Below are positions 1 through 7,090 of a stretch of DNA of 12,605 nt, one piece after another. The notes under the pieces are model-generated. The model worked only from the letters and a program-made list of their open reading frames with translations, ran no database searches and was not told the origin of the DNA. The DNA comes from Candidatus Agathobaculum merdigallinarum (lineage in GTDB: Bacteria; Bacillota; Clostridia; Oscillospirales; Butyricicoccaceae): assembly GCA_019115425.1 (NCBI GenBank), contig DXDO01000164.1, forward strand, positions 1 to 12,605. Reading direction: 5' to 3'. The translations under genes were made by a program, and so were the position numbers. How positions within the stretch are numbered: the stretch's first letter is position 1; every line of letters starts with the position of its first letter.

Positions 1-716
1 CCGTTGATCATCTCCTCGATATAGCCGTTGACCTTGCCGAGCGAGGTCTGCTGCTCGAGGAAGAAGCGGGCGGACTGGCCGCCGATCTTACGCACCACGA
101 CCAGCATCACCGCGATACCGACCAGCACGAACAGCGTCAGCCACACATTGGTCACCAGCATGGCGATAAATACTGCGATGATCGTCACCAGCGAGGAAAA
201 CATCTGCGGGATGGACTGGCTGAGCATCTGCTGGAGCGTATCGGTATCGTTGGTGAAATGGCTCATCAGATCGCCGTGGGTATGCGTGTCGAAGTAGCGG
301 ATGGGCAGCTTCTGCATACGCGAGAACATCTCGTCGCGCACTTTTTTCAGGATGCCCTGCGAGATCGACACCATCATCCAGTTATAAAGGAAGGTGGATG
401 CAATGCCCACCAGATAGATCAGCGCCATTTGCAGCAGTGCACGCGCCAGGCCGCTGAATACCGGCGCCGCTTCAAGCAGCAGCGGCGCAATATAGTCGTC
501 GATCAGCGTTTGCAGGAACATCGATCCCGCCACGCCCGCCACTGCGGAAAACAGGATGCACACCAGCACCACGCCGAACTGGACGGCATATCCATCCTTA
601 ATATATCCAAGCAGCCGCGCGAGGGTCTTTTTCGGGTTTTTGCTGCGCCTGCCGCCCGCCATCTGGCCGTGGCGTCCGTGACCGCCCATTGGTCCTCTTG
701 CTCCGGGTCCCGGCAT
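1..716 (-). CDS. ABC exporter half-transporter, permease part (3' end outside window)
   Basis: Partial gene: the first 238 residues are visible and the rest lies beyond the left edge. It starts at ATG 716-714, whose A is also the last base of the TAA stop of the preceding ABC gene (TAATG overlap), with an AAAGGAGG ribosome binding site inside the end of that gene. The protein begins with a soluble Gly/Pro/His-rich leader (about residues 1-22) and a basic stretch. Hydrophobic membrane segments follow at about 45-70, 92-114 and a pair at 172-208. The stretch YFDTHTHGDLMSHFTND (141-157) is the conserved first intracellular loop of type IV ABC exporters. The ATP-binding domain is off the window. 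By position it should be the partner of the 716-2446 product in a heterodimeric drug/lipid exporter. Because that partner has a degenerate ATP site, this subunit would be expected to carry the canonical catalytic glutamate (inference, not visible). The substrate is unknown. Confidence 0.93.
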   Translation of the reverse strand, partial: MPGPGARGPMGGHGRHGQMAGGRRSKNPKKTLARLLGYIKDGYAVQFGVVLVCILFSAVAGVAGSMFLQTLIDDYIAPLLLEAAPVFSGLARALLQMALIYLVGIASTFLYNWMMVSISQGILKKVRDEMFSRMQKLPIRYFDTHTHGDLMSHFTNDTDTLQQMLSQSIPQMFSSLVTIIAVFIAMLVTNVWLTLFVLVGIAVMLVVVRKIGGQSARFFLEQQTSLGKVNGYIEEMIN

Positions 717-2446
717 TATTCCTCGCCTCCTTTTCTGGTCTGCTGGTTGTAAATTTCCTGATAGATCCTGTTGCCTGCCAGCAGCTCGTCATGTGTGCCG
801 ACCGCCTGCACCATGCCGCCGTCCAGAATGATGATCTGGTCCGCGTCCTGCACGGACGAAACGCGCTGCGCAATGATCAGCTTGGTCGTCCCCGGGATCT
901 CCTCCGCAAACGCCTTTCGGATGAGTGCATCGGTCTTGGTATCGACCGCGCTGGTCGAGTCGTCCAGAATGAGCACCTTGGGCTTTTTCAGCAGCGCACG
1001 CGCGATACACAGGCGCTGCTTCTGGCCGCCGGAGACGTTTGTGCCGCCCTGCTCGATATAGGTATCGTACTTTTTCGGCATCTGCTGAATGAATTCATCC
1101 GCCTGCGCCAGCTTGCACACGCGCTCGAGCTCTTCGTCGCTCGCGTTTTCATTGCCCCAGCGCAGGTTTTCCTTGATCGTGCCGGAGAACAGCACGTTTT
1201 TCTGGAGCACCATGGCAACCTGCTCGCGCAGCGCTTCGATATCGTAATCACGCACATCCACGCCGCCGACCTTGACCGAACCGGTGGTCACGTCATACAG
1301 GCGCGGGATGAGCTGCACCAGCGTGGATTTCGCCGCGCCCGTGCCGCCCAGGATGCCGATCGTCTGGCCAGCCTTGATATGCAGGTCGACGTCCCGCAGG
1401 GCGAGCTTGTGTTCATCGCCCTTGTAGCTGAAGCTCACATTATCAAAGTCGATATCGCCGTTTTTCACCTCGGTCACCGGGTTTTCCGGATTGTGCAGGT
1501 CGGGCTGCTCCTCGAGGATCTCGACGATACGCTCCGCGCTCGCCTTGGACATGGTGATCATCACAAATACCATCGCAACCATCATCAGGCTCATCAGAAT
1601 CTGCATCGCGTAGGAGAACAGGCTGGTCAGTTCGCCGGTTGTCATGCTGCCGCCGACGATCAGGCGCGCGCCGAACCACGAGATCAGCAGCATGCAGGTG
1701 TACATGCAGAACTGCATGAGCGGCGCAACGCCCGCCATCGTCTTTTGCGCCTTGGAAAACTGCTTATAGAGCAGGCCGGAAACGCCCTTAAACTTCTCGG
1801 TTTCATGCTCTTCGCGCACATACGCCTTGACCACGCGGATACCGCGCACGTTTTCCTGCACGACGGTGTTCATGCGGTCATACGTTTTGAACACGCGCTC
1901 GAACACAGGGCCGACGAATTTCATCAGCAGCCCCAGACCGATCGCCAGAATGGGCAGCACGCCCAGGAAAACCAGTGCAAGCTCGCTGTTGATCTGGAAC
2001 GCCATCACAAGCGCGAAGATCAGCATGACCGGACAGCGCACCGCGATGCGCGTGCACATCTGGAACGAGTTCTGCACGTTGGTGACGTCGGTCGTCAACC
2101 GGGTGACGATCGAGCCGGTCGAGAACTTGTCGATATTGGAAAAGGAATAGTCCTGCACCGCGTAATACATATCATGGCGCAGGTTGCGGGCAAAGCCGGT
2201 CGAGGCTCGCGCGGCATGCGTGCCCGCCGCCGCGCCGAAAATCAGCGCCAGTGCTGCGCAGGCCACGAGGATGACGCCGTACTTCCAGATCTCCCCCATG
2301 TTCTGCGCATCGATGCCCCTGTCGATCAGGAGCGCCATCACCGCTGGGATGACGACCTCCATCACGACCTCGAGCACGACAAAAAACGGCGTGAGCAGCG
2401 CATCCTTTTTGAACTCACGCACGCTTTTCAGCAATCGTTTAATCAT
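716..2446 (-). CDS. ABC exporter half-transporter with degenerate ATPase site (TM287/BmrC-like)
   Basis: Complete 576-residue half-transporter. Membrane domain about 1-310 with six hydrophobic segments, nucleotide-binding domain about 330-576. The motifs are Walker A GGTGAAKST (367-375), Q-loop Gln415, signature NVSGGQ (470-475), Walker B VLILDD (491-496) and D-loop SAVD (499-502). Three deviations stand out: the last glycine of GxxGxGKS is Ala372, the catalytic Walker B glutamate is Asp496, and the switch histidine is Gln527 (IIAQR instead of IIAHR). Asp and Gln at those two positions are characteristic of the non-catalytic subunit of heterodimeric exporters such as TM287 of TM287/288, so a heterodimer with the next gene is the natural reading. 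The start ATG lies inside the 3' end of the MarR gene (8-bp overlap), implying translational coupling. Export of drugs, peptides or lipids across the cytoplasmic membrane is the family role. The substrate cannot be told from sequence. Confidence 0.95.
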   Translation of the reverse strand: MIKRLLKSVREFKKDALLTPFFVVLEVVMEVVIPAVMALLIDRGIDAQNMGEIWKYGVILVACAALALIFGAAAGTHAARASTGFARNLRHDMYYAVQDYSFSNIDKFSTGSIVTRLTTDVTNVQNSFQMCTRIAVRCPVMLIFALVMAFQINSELALVFLGVLPILAIGLGLLMKFVGPVFERVFKTYDRMNTVVQENVRGIRVVKAYVREEHETEKFKGVSGLLYKQFSKAQKTMAGVAPLMQFCMYTCMLLISWFGARLIVGGSMTTGELTSLFSYAMQILMSLMMVAMVFVMITMSKASAERIVEILEEQPDLHNPENPVTEVKNGDIDFDNVSFSYKGDEHKLALRDVDLHIKAGQTIGILGGTGAAKSTLVQLIPRLYDVTTGSVKVGGVDVRDYDIEALREQVAMVLQKNVLFSGTIKENLRWGNENASDEELERVCKLAQADEFIQQMPKKYDTYIEQGGTNVSGGQKQRLCIARALLKKPKVLILDDSTSAVDTKTDALIRKAFAEEIPGTTKLIIAQRVSSVQDADQIIILDGGMVQAVGTHDELLAGNRIYQEIYNQQTRKGGEE

Positions 2447-2906
2447 AGTGTGTTTCCTCCGAAGATTTGCGTTGGTAATTTTCCAGATTGGCGCGGATCA
2501 TGCCACACACGCGAAACCAGGTGGCCAGATCCTCCTCGCTGATGCCCTCACACATCAGCTCCTCCGTGCGCCGCAGCTCCTGCTTGATCTGTGCGTCGAG
2601 CGCCAGCGCCTTGTCGGTCAGCACCAGCCGCTTGAGCCGCCCGTCGTGCGGCACCGGCTCGCGCCGCAGCAGGCCATGCTGCTCCATCAGCTGCAGGATG
2701 CCGGTCGCCGTCGAACGCCGGAACCGGAACTGGGTCTCTACATCCTTTTGAAACCGGTCACCGTCCGCGACCGACAGATAATGGATGATCATCCCCTGCA
2801 TACCGGTCACATGGTTGATCTCCCCTCCCTGCGATTGGCACGCCATCTGCCGCTTGAGCAAATTGTTCAGCATGCCAAGCTCACTGCCGATCCTCTGCTC
2901 TTGCAT
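2439..2906 (-). CDS. MarR-family transcription regulator of the ABC exporter operon
   Basis: A 155-residue protein of typical MarR length. The winged helix-turn-helix is visible: the recognition region RFRRSTATGILQLMEQHGLL (61-80) is followed by the wing REPVPHDGRLKRLVLT (82-97), with the conserved DGR (88-90) at the wing tip. N- and C-terminal helices would form the dimer interface. MarR proteins bind palindromic operators as dimers and usually repress their own operon until a ligand such as a toxic phenolic or drug is bound. It is the first gene of the operon and overlaps the first exporter gene by 8 bp. The start at 2906 is supported by AAGGAGG about 12 nt upstream. A near-consensus promoter and a perfect palindrome lie directly upstream, fitting autorepression. 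Role as exporter regulator is inferred from context. Confidence 0.93.
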   Translation of the reverse strand: MQEQRIGSELGMLNNLLKRQMACQSQGGEINHVTGMQGMIIHYLSVADGDRFQKDVETQFRFRRSTATGILQLMEQHGLLRREPVPHDGRLKRLVLTDKALALDAQIKQELRRTEELMCEGISEEDLATWFRVCGMIRANLENYQRKSSEETHYD

Positions 2907-2927
2907 CGATCTTGTTAGCCTCCTTAC

Positions 2928-2943
2928 TGTTAGTCTACTAACA
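2928..2943. promoter_or_regulatory. Probable MarR operator palindrome
   Basis: TGTTAGTCTACTAACA is a perfect inverted repeat with 7-bp arms (TGTTAGT/ACTAACA) and a 2-bp centre. It begins one base downstream of the -10 hexamer and so covers the expected transcription start of the minus-strand operon. Size and position fit a MarR dimer site that blocks RNA polymerase. A further half-site TGTTAG occurs at 2913-2918. Binding is inferred, not shown. Confidence 0.7.
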
Positions 2944-2944
2944 C

Positions 2945-2972
2945 ATTATACTCAGAATTTCTTTCCTGTCAA
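2945..2972 (-). promoter_or_regulatory. Near-consensus sigma-A promoter of the marR-ABC operon
   Basis: On the minus strand TTGACA (2972-2967) and TATAAT (2950-2945) are both perfect hexamers, separated by 16 bp. They point at the marR start about 40 bp downstream. Such a strong promoter makes sense if a repressor normally keeps it closed. Confidence 0.85.
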
Positions 2973-3012
2973 CGCTCTTCACAAAATGTTCAAAAACGGC
3001 ATAAAGCGCAAA

Positions 3013-3050
3013 ATCAGGGAGCCTTCCGGCACTCCTGCCGGAAGGCTCCC
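3013..3050 (-). terminator. Rho-independent terminator after the alkyltransferase-like gene
   Basis: A perfect 14-bp stem (3017-3030 pairing with 3037-3050) has a 6-nt loop. In the minus direction it is followed by a short T run (TGATTTT). It separates the 3174-3482 gene from the marR promoter. A weaker stem-loop with a T5 tail (TGAC/GTCA, minus strand, about 3112-3130) lies closer to the gene end and may add to termination. Confidence 0.75.
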
Positions 3051-3173
3051 AACGCCGATTCAACGCCCTGTTTCGCCTGTTATATGGCGCTTTTCTGTAC
3101 AAATTCGCTAAAAATGACCGAGCAGTCACGATACAACCTAAAACATTTCCCGCATTTTGGCAAGCATCTCGGT

Positions 3174-3482
3174 TTACAATCCCTCCCAGCGGTACTTTTC
3201 CATATCCACGCGGCCATCCGTCAAAAAGCCGATGCCGTCCGCCTCGAGCAGCGCACGCTGCATATCCGCGCCGCCAAATGCAAATGCTGGGGAGGTACGG
3301 CCGTCCTTTGTTACCACGCGGTAGCAGGGAATGCCCTCCGGATCGGGATTGGCATGCAGTGCATAGCCCACCACCCGCGCCCAGCGCGGGTTTCCGGCAA
3401 GCTGGGCGACCTGCCCATAGGTCGCTACCGTGCCGCGAGGGATGCGCCGCACAACTGTATAAATCTGGTCAAACGCATTCAT
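3174..3482 (-). CDS. Small MGMT/Ogt-like alkylguanine-DNA alkyltransferase-family protein
   Basis: A 102-residue single-domain protein matching the C-terminal DNA-binding/active-site domain of O6-alkylguanine-DNA alkyltransferases and lacking their N-terminal domain. Visible family features are VATYGQVAQLAG (19-30, with Tyr22 in the HTH), the Arg-finger segment ARVVGYALHANP (35-46, Arg36), the active-site motif IPCYRVV (51-57) with Cys53, and FGG (69-71). The canonical motif is PCHR. Here the histidine that normally activates the cysteine is Tyr54, while in alkyltransferase-like (ATL) proteins the cysteine itself is Trp. The protein is therefore neither a standard Ogt nor a standard ATL. It may be a true alkyl acceptor with altered chemistry or a lesion-recognition protein. 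I chose ATG 3482 because GAGGGGG lies about 11 nt upstream. An in-frame ATG at 3506 exists, but that ribosome binding site lies between the two ATGs and so serves the later one. Confidence 0.85.
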   Translation of the reverse strand: MNAFDQIYTVVRRIPRGTVATYGQVAQLAGNPRWARVVGYALHANPDPEGIPCYRVVTKDGRTSPAFAFGGADMQRALLEADGIGFLTDGRVDMEKYRWEGL

Positions 3483-3509
3483 TTTGCAAGTTGCACCCCC
3501 TCGCATTTC

Positions 3510-3518
3510 ATTATATCA
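3510..3518 (-). promoter_or_regulatory. Extended -10 promoter for the alkyltransferase-like gene
   Basis: On the minus strand TGATATAAT is a perfect TATAAT with the TGn extension. No good -35 hexamer sits at the right distance, as is common for extended -10 promoters. It lies about 28 bp before the ATG at 3482, giving a short leader that holds the ribosome binding site. Confidence 0.5.
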
Positions 3519-3586
3519 GGTAAAACTGCCAATTACCACCCCCATTCAGAAAAGAAAAAATGTACAATTTTTAACATGCTAAAGTA

Positions 3587-3615
3587 TTGCACTTTACAAA
3601 GACATACTATATAAT
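3587..3615 (+). promoter_or_regulatory. Sigma-A-type promoter of gdhA
   Basis: TTGCAC (3587-3592) is followed by a 17-bp spacer and a perfect TATAAT (3610-3615). The predicted leader is about 87 nt. It contains a small stem TACC/GGTA closed by a GCAA tetraloop around 3626-3638. I see no recognised riboswitch there. The -35 is a weak match, so an activator could be involved. Confidence 0.6.
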
Positions 3616-3708
3616 AGTTACACACTACCGCAAGGTATGTAAGTTATTCCGTATTTTTTCCGACAATGAAAAAGGAACTGCGGCAGTAATGTAAGGAGGA
3701 CAAACAAC

Positions 3709-5052
<1,344 letters not shown>

Positions 5053-5055
5053 TTC

Positions 5056-5118
5056 TCGATTGAAAGCGCAGAGCGCTTCCAATCGAATAACACCCTTGAC
5101 AGGCTTCGCCTGTAAGGG
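5056..5118 (+). repeat. Two consecutive hairpins after gdhA
   Basis: The first hairpin (5056-5086) pairs TCGATTG-AAGCGC with GCGCTT-CAATCGA across a 3-nt loop with one A/C mismatch. The second (5093-5118) pairs CCCTT and ACAGGC with GCCTGT and AAGGG around a TTC loop with one bulged G. Neither has a T tract, so they are not classical terminators. They could protect the gdhA mRNA 3' end from exonucleases. Confidence 0.65.
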
Positions 5119-5124
5119 CTATTG

Positions 5125-5169
5125 CAGAAAAAAGGGCTTCGGAATTTTGATTCCGAAGCCTTTTTTCTG
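5125..5169. terminator. Strong bidirectional Rho-independent terminator of gdhA
   Basis: The core stem GCTTCGGAA/TTCCGAAGC is extended by A6/T6 and CAG/CTG arms with one bulged G and a 6-nt loop. In the plus direction it is followed by TTTTTT. The A-rich 5' arm gives a T run on the minus strand too, so it can also stop transcription arriving from the minus-strand operon. Confidence 0.88.
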
Positions 5170-5175
5170 TTTGTT

Positions 5176-5300
5176 CGTACCGGCCCGGCAGAGCCGCACC
5201 GGTACGGGAAACGGACGGCTCCCGCTTCGCTTCGCCGTCCGTTTCCTTTTGATGCGCGCCTGCGGCGCGGAGAATGCGGCATCCGCTCGGTCTGCCGCAT
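5176..5300. repeat. Cluster of four further intergenic hairpins
   Basis: Four palindromes follow one another between the gdhA terminator and the end of the minus-strand gene. 5176-5206: CGTACCGG/CCGGTACG with an inner CGGC/GCCG stem. 5207-5246: a perfect 13-bp stem GGAAACGGACGGC/GCCGTCCGTTTCC followed by TTTT, terminator-like on the plus strand. 5255-5269: CGCGCC/GGCGCG. 5274-5300: ATGCGGCA/TGCCGCAT. They occupy nearly all of the region. I see no ORF with a ribosome binding site here. Confidence 0.7.
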
Positions 5301-5306
5301 AGGGCG

Positions 5307-5999
5307 TTACTTTTTCCACCGTTTGAGCGTCGGGAAGTACGCCCGCATCTGCTCGCGCGCCCGCTCGCGGTCGGTATAAAACTCGGGCGCGCAGTTTAGG
5401 TTATGTTCGATCTGTTCCTCCATCGTGGCGTCATAGGTGAACGCACCGTTCTGATAACAATAGGTGCAGTAGGTGCGGCTCTCCGCGCCGTCCGCCTCGG
5501 TGCCGCGGTCGGCGGCTTTCGCCATCGGCATGCCGCACGACTGGCAGATATCCGCCAGGCCGATATAAATGTCAATATCCGCCGCGCCGTCCGCATAATT
5601 CCGGTATTCCTCAAAGTCCACACCGTAGGCACGCGGCAGCGGCAGGGACCATATCTCGCCCCACGCCTGTGCAGGGACCGCGCGGATATCACCGTGGAAA
5701 TGGAATTTCGCATATTCTCCCGCGGGGATCTCCACCTCTGTAAAGCCCGCCGGACAATTTTCACTTTCGTATGCGACGACCGCATCGTAGCTTTCATCGT
5801 CCCAGCCGTAGCCCGTATACAACCCGTAGCAGGCGGCATCCGGCTCGCTGTGCATCCGCTCCCTGTATGCGTCCGTTTCCATAAACCGCTCCCAGAGTTT
5901 ACCGATCTTCTCTGAACAGGCCGGATCGCCGTTCCCCGTGCGTGTTTTCAGCCCGACGACTTTTTTCGCGGGTAGGGTGACTACTTCATATTGCAGCAT
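5307..5999 (-). CDS. GyrI-like ligand-binding domain fused to a C-terminal zinc ribbon
   Basis: A 230-residue protein from ATG 5999. The N-terminal part (about 1-147) resembles GyrI-like/AraC effector-binding domains: it opens with strand YEVVTLPAKKVVGLKTRTGN, contains YGLYTGYGWDDESYDAVVAYE (58-78), then VEIPAGEYAKFHFHG (89-103) and ends DIDIYIGL (141-148). The C-terminal part has two CxxC pairs, Cys152/Cys155 (CQSCGMPM) and Cys178/Cys181 (CTYCYQNG), in a DICQSCGMPM...YCTYCYQ...TMEE arrangement typical of the putative zinc-ribbon family often appended to such proteins. GyrI-like domains bind small hydrophobic molecules, so the role may be ligand sensing or sequestration. It follows the WYL regulator as second gene of an operon. 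ATG 6008 overlaps the upstream stop (ATGA) but AAAGG directly abuts it. ATG 5999 has GAAAGGA at proper spacing, so I prefer it (low certainty between the two). No DNA-binding domain is visible. Confidence 0.82.
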   Translation of the reverse strand: MLQYEVVTLPAKKVVGLKTRTGNGDPACSEKIGKLWERFMETDAYRERMHSEPDAACYGLYTGYGWDDESYDAVVAYESENCPAGFTEVEIPAGEYAKFHFHGDIRAVPAQAWGEIWSLPLPRAYGVDFEEYRNYADGAADIDIYIGLADICQSCGMPMAKAADRGTEADGAESRTYCTYCYQNGAFTYDATMEEQIEHNLNCAPEFYTDRERAREQMRAYFPTLKRWKK

Positions 6000-6004
6000 A
6001 GCGT

Positions 6005-6967
6005 TCATCCTTTCGGTTTTGATGCATCCATTATATCGCCCCATACCGGACACCGCCCGTCCGCATTTTGATACAGCGCCATGATTTTTTTCGCTTCCGC
6101 AGCGACATGGCGGCGCAGCGCGGGCGGATGCAGGATCTCCGCGTGCGAGCCGTAGGACAGCAGATAGCCCGCGCCCCACGCGCCGACCGGCCACTCGGTC
6201 TGCACGATCAATGATCCGTCCGGCTGGGGCGTGATATTGGCGCGGTCAAACTCATCGTAGAGGCGGAACGCCACGACCGGCGAAAACCGCACCACGATCC
6301 CTGTGGTCGGTACGAATGCCGCCCCCGTACTGTCGAGCGCGGGCGGCGCATCCCGCGGCACAAACCGCTCCTCCAGCAGCCGGACATTCTCCATGCGGGA
6401 CAGCTTGAAGGTGCGGAACCCCTGTTTCTCTCGGCACCATGCCTGCAAATACCAGGAGATGCCTTTGAACCGCAGCTTGACCGGCTCAGCCGTGCGGTGC
6501 GTAGCCTGTCCGTTTTGGCCGTAATAGTCAAAAGCCAGCACGCACCGCTCCAAAATCGCTGCCTTGAGCAGGTCAAACTGTGCGCGCCGCTCTCCCGTAT
6601 CGCCCCAATCGGAAAAGTCTGCGTCGATCCAATCCACCGCCTCACGACGAAACAGCGCGGACAGCCGCGTCAGCAGCGTGCCGTCCTGCACCGCGCCGGT
6701 GGCGCGCAGGGTTTGCAGGGCATACAGGATCTCGTCCTGTTCACGGGCGCTGAGCAGCGATTTGGACAGCACAAACCCCTCCAGCAGCCGCACGCCGCCC
6801 CGCCGCCCGCGCGCGGCGTAAACCGGTACGCCGGAGGCAGAAAGCGCGTCGATATCGCGCCGGATGGTGCGCTCGGACACCTCCAGCTGGGCGGCCAGCT
6901 CGCCCACCGTGGCCCCGCCGCGCTCAAGCAGGATGTACAGAATTTCAAATAAGCGTCCGCTTTGCAT
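6005..6967 (-). CDS. WYL-domain (YafY-type) transcription regulator
   Basis: A 320-residue protein from ATG 6967, which has a very strong purine-rich ribosome binding site (AAGGAGGGGGAGGAG). The N-terminal DeoR-type helix-turn-helix spans about 6-58 (TVGELAAQLEVSERTIRRDI at 20-39 and the GRRGGVRL wing). The middle WYL domain holds the exact motif W172-Y173-L174 in ISWYLQAW, followed by FRTFKLSRM (184-192). A C-terminal WCX-like segment, FSPVVAFRLYDEF to ILHPPALRRHVAAEAKK, completes the family layout. WYL proteins sense ligands such as nucleic acid fragments or nucleotides and act as activators or repressors of stress, DNA-damage or metabolic genes. Here the only co-transcribed gene is the GyrI-like/zinc-ribbon protein, separated by at most a few bases. 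It is divergent from the M23/M50 genes across a 123-bp region. The regulon cannot be told from sequence. Confidence 0.92.
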   Translation of the reverse strand: MQSGRLFEILYILLERGGATVGELAAQLEVSERTIRRDIDALSASGVPVYAARGRRGGVRLLEGFVLSKSLLSAREQDEILYALQTLRATGAVQDGTLLTRLSALFRREAVDWIDADFSDWGDTGERRAQFDLLKAAILERCVLAFDYYGQNGQATHRTAEPVKLRFKGISWYLQAWCREKQGFRTFKLSRMENVRLLEERFVPRDAPPALDSTGAAFVPTTGIVVRFSPVVAFRLYDEFDRANITPQPDGSLIVQTEWPVGAWGAGYLLSYGSHAEILHPPALRRHVAAEAKKIMALYQNADGRCPVWGDIMDASKPKG

Positions 6968-6991
6968 GGTCTCCTCCCCCTCCTTTTCTCC

Positions 6992-7000
6992 AGTATAGCA
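6992..7000 (-). promoter_or_regulatory. Extended -10 promoter of the WYL operon
   Basis: On the minus strand TGCTATACT contains TATACT (one mismatch to TATAAT) preceded by TGn. The -35 position lacks a good hexamer and falls inside the inverted repeat at 7002-7030. Confidence 0.5.
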
Positions 7001-7001
7001 T

Positions 7002-7030
7002 AAAATCCGGACAAAGCATGGCCGGATTTT
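7002..7030. promoter_or_regulatory. Inverted repeat between divergent genes, candidate operator
   Basis: AAAATCCGG (7002-7010) and CCGGATTTT (7022-7030) form perfect 9-bp arms 11 bp apart. The repeat covers the -35 region of the WYL promoter and ends 5 bp before the sigma-E-like -35 element of the M23 gene. It could be a regulator site, possibly autoregulatory for the WYL protein. It could also work as a weak bidirectional terminator, since T runs flank the stem on both strands. Confidence 0.45.
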
Positions 7031-7034
7031 TCCC

Positions 7035-7063
7035 TCATATCCCTGTCCCCTTGCGCATACGCT
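7035..7063 (+). promoter_or_regulatory. Sigma-E-like sporulation promoter for the M23/M50 pair
   Basis: TCATATC (7035-7041), a 14-bp spacer and CATACGCT (7056-7063) match the Bacillus subtilis sigma-E consensus (about kmATATT, 14 bp, CATACAnT) with one mismatch in each element. The predicted start is near 7070, followed by AGGAGG at 7077-7082 and ATG at 7091. No convincing sigma-A promoter is present here. In B. subtilis the spoIVF operon is transcribed by sigma-E in the mother cell, so the match fits the gene content. Confidence 0.5.
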
Positions 7064-7090
7064 ATAAGCAAGCGAAAGGAGGCGGCGAGC

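Noticed and set aside
689..2542. 617-codon open frame on the plus strand opposite the ABC gene
   Set aside because: It lies antisense to a gene with complete ABC motifs. The translation is His/Arg/Gln-rich with no domain and no ribosome binding site. Long antisense frames are expected with GC-rich third positions.
3174..3482. Alkyltransferase-like (ATL) protein assignment
   Set aside because: ATL proteins have Trp in place of the active-site Cys. Here Cys53 is kept, so ATL does not apply directly even though the next residue is altered.
3616..3708. Possible riboswitch in the gdhA leader
   Set aside because: Only a small 4-bp stem with GCAA loop and a weak CCGCA/TGCGG pairing are seen. No known aptamer pattern or terminator/antiterminator pair is visible.
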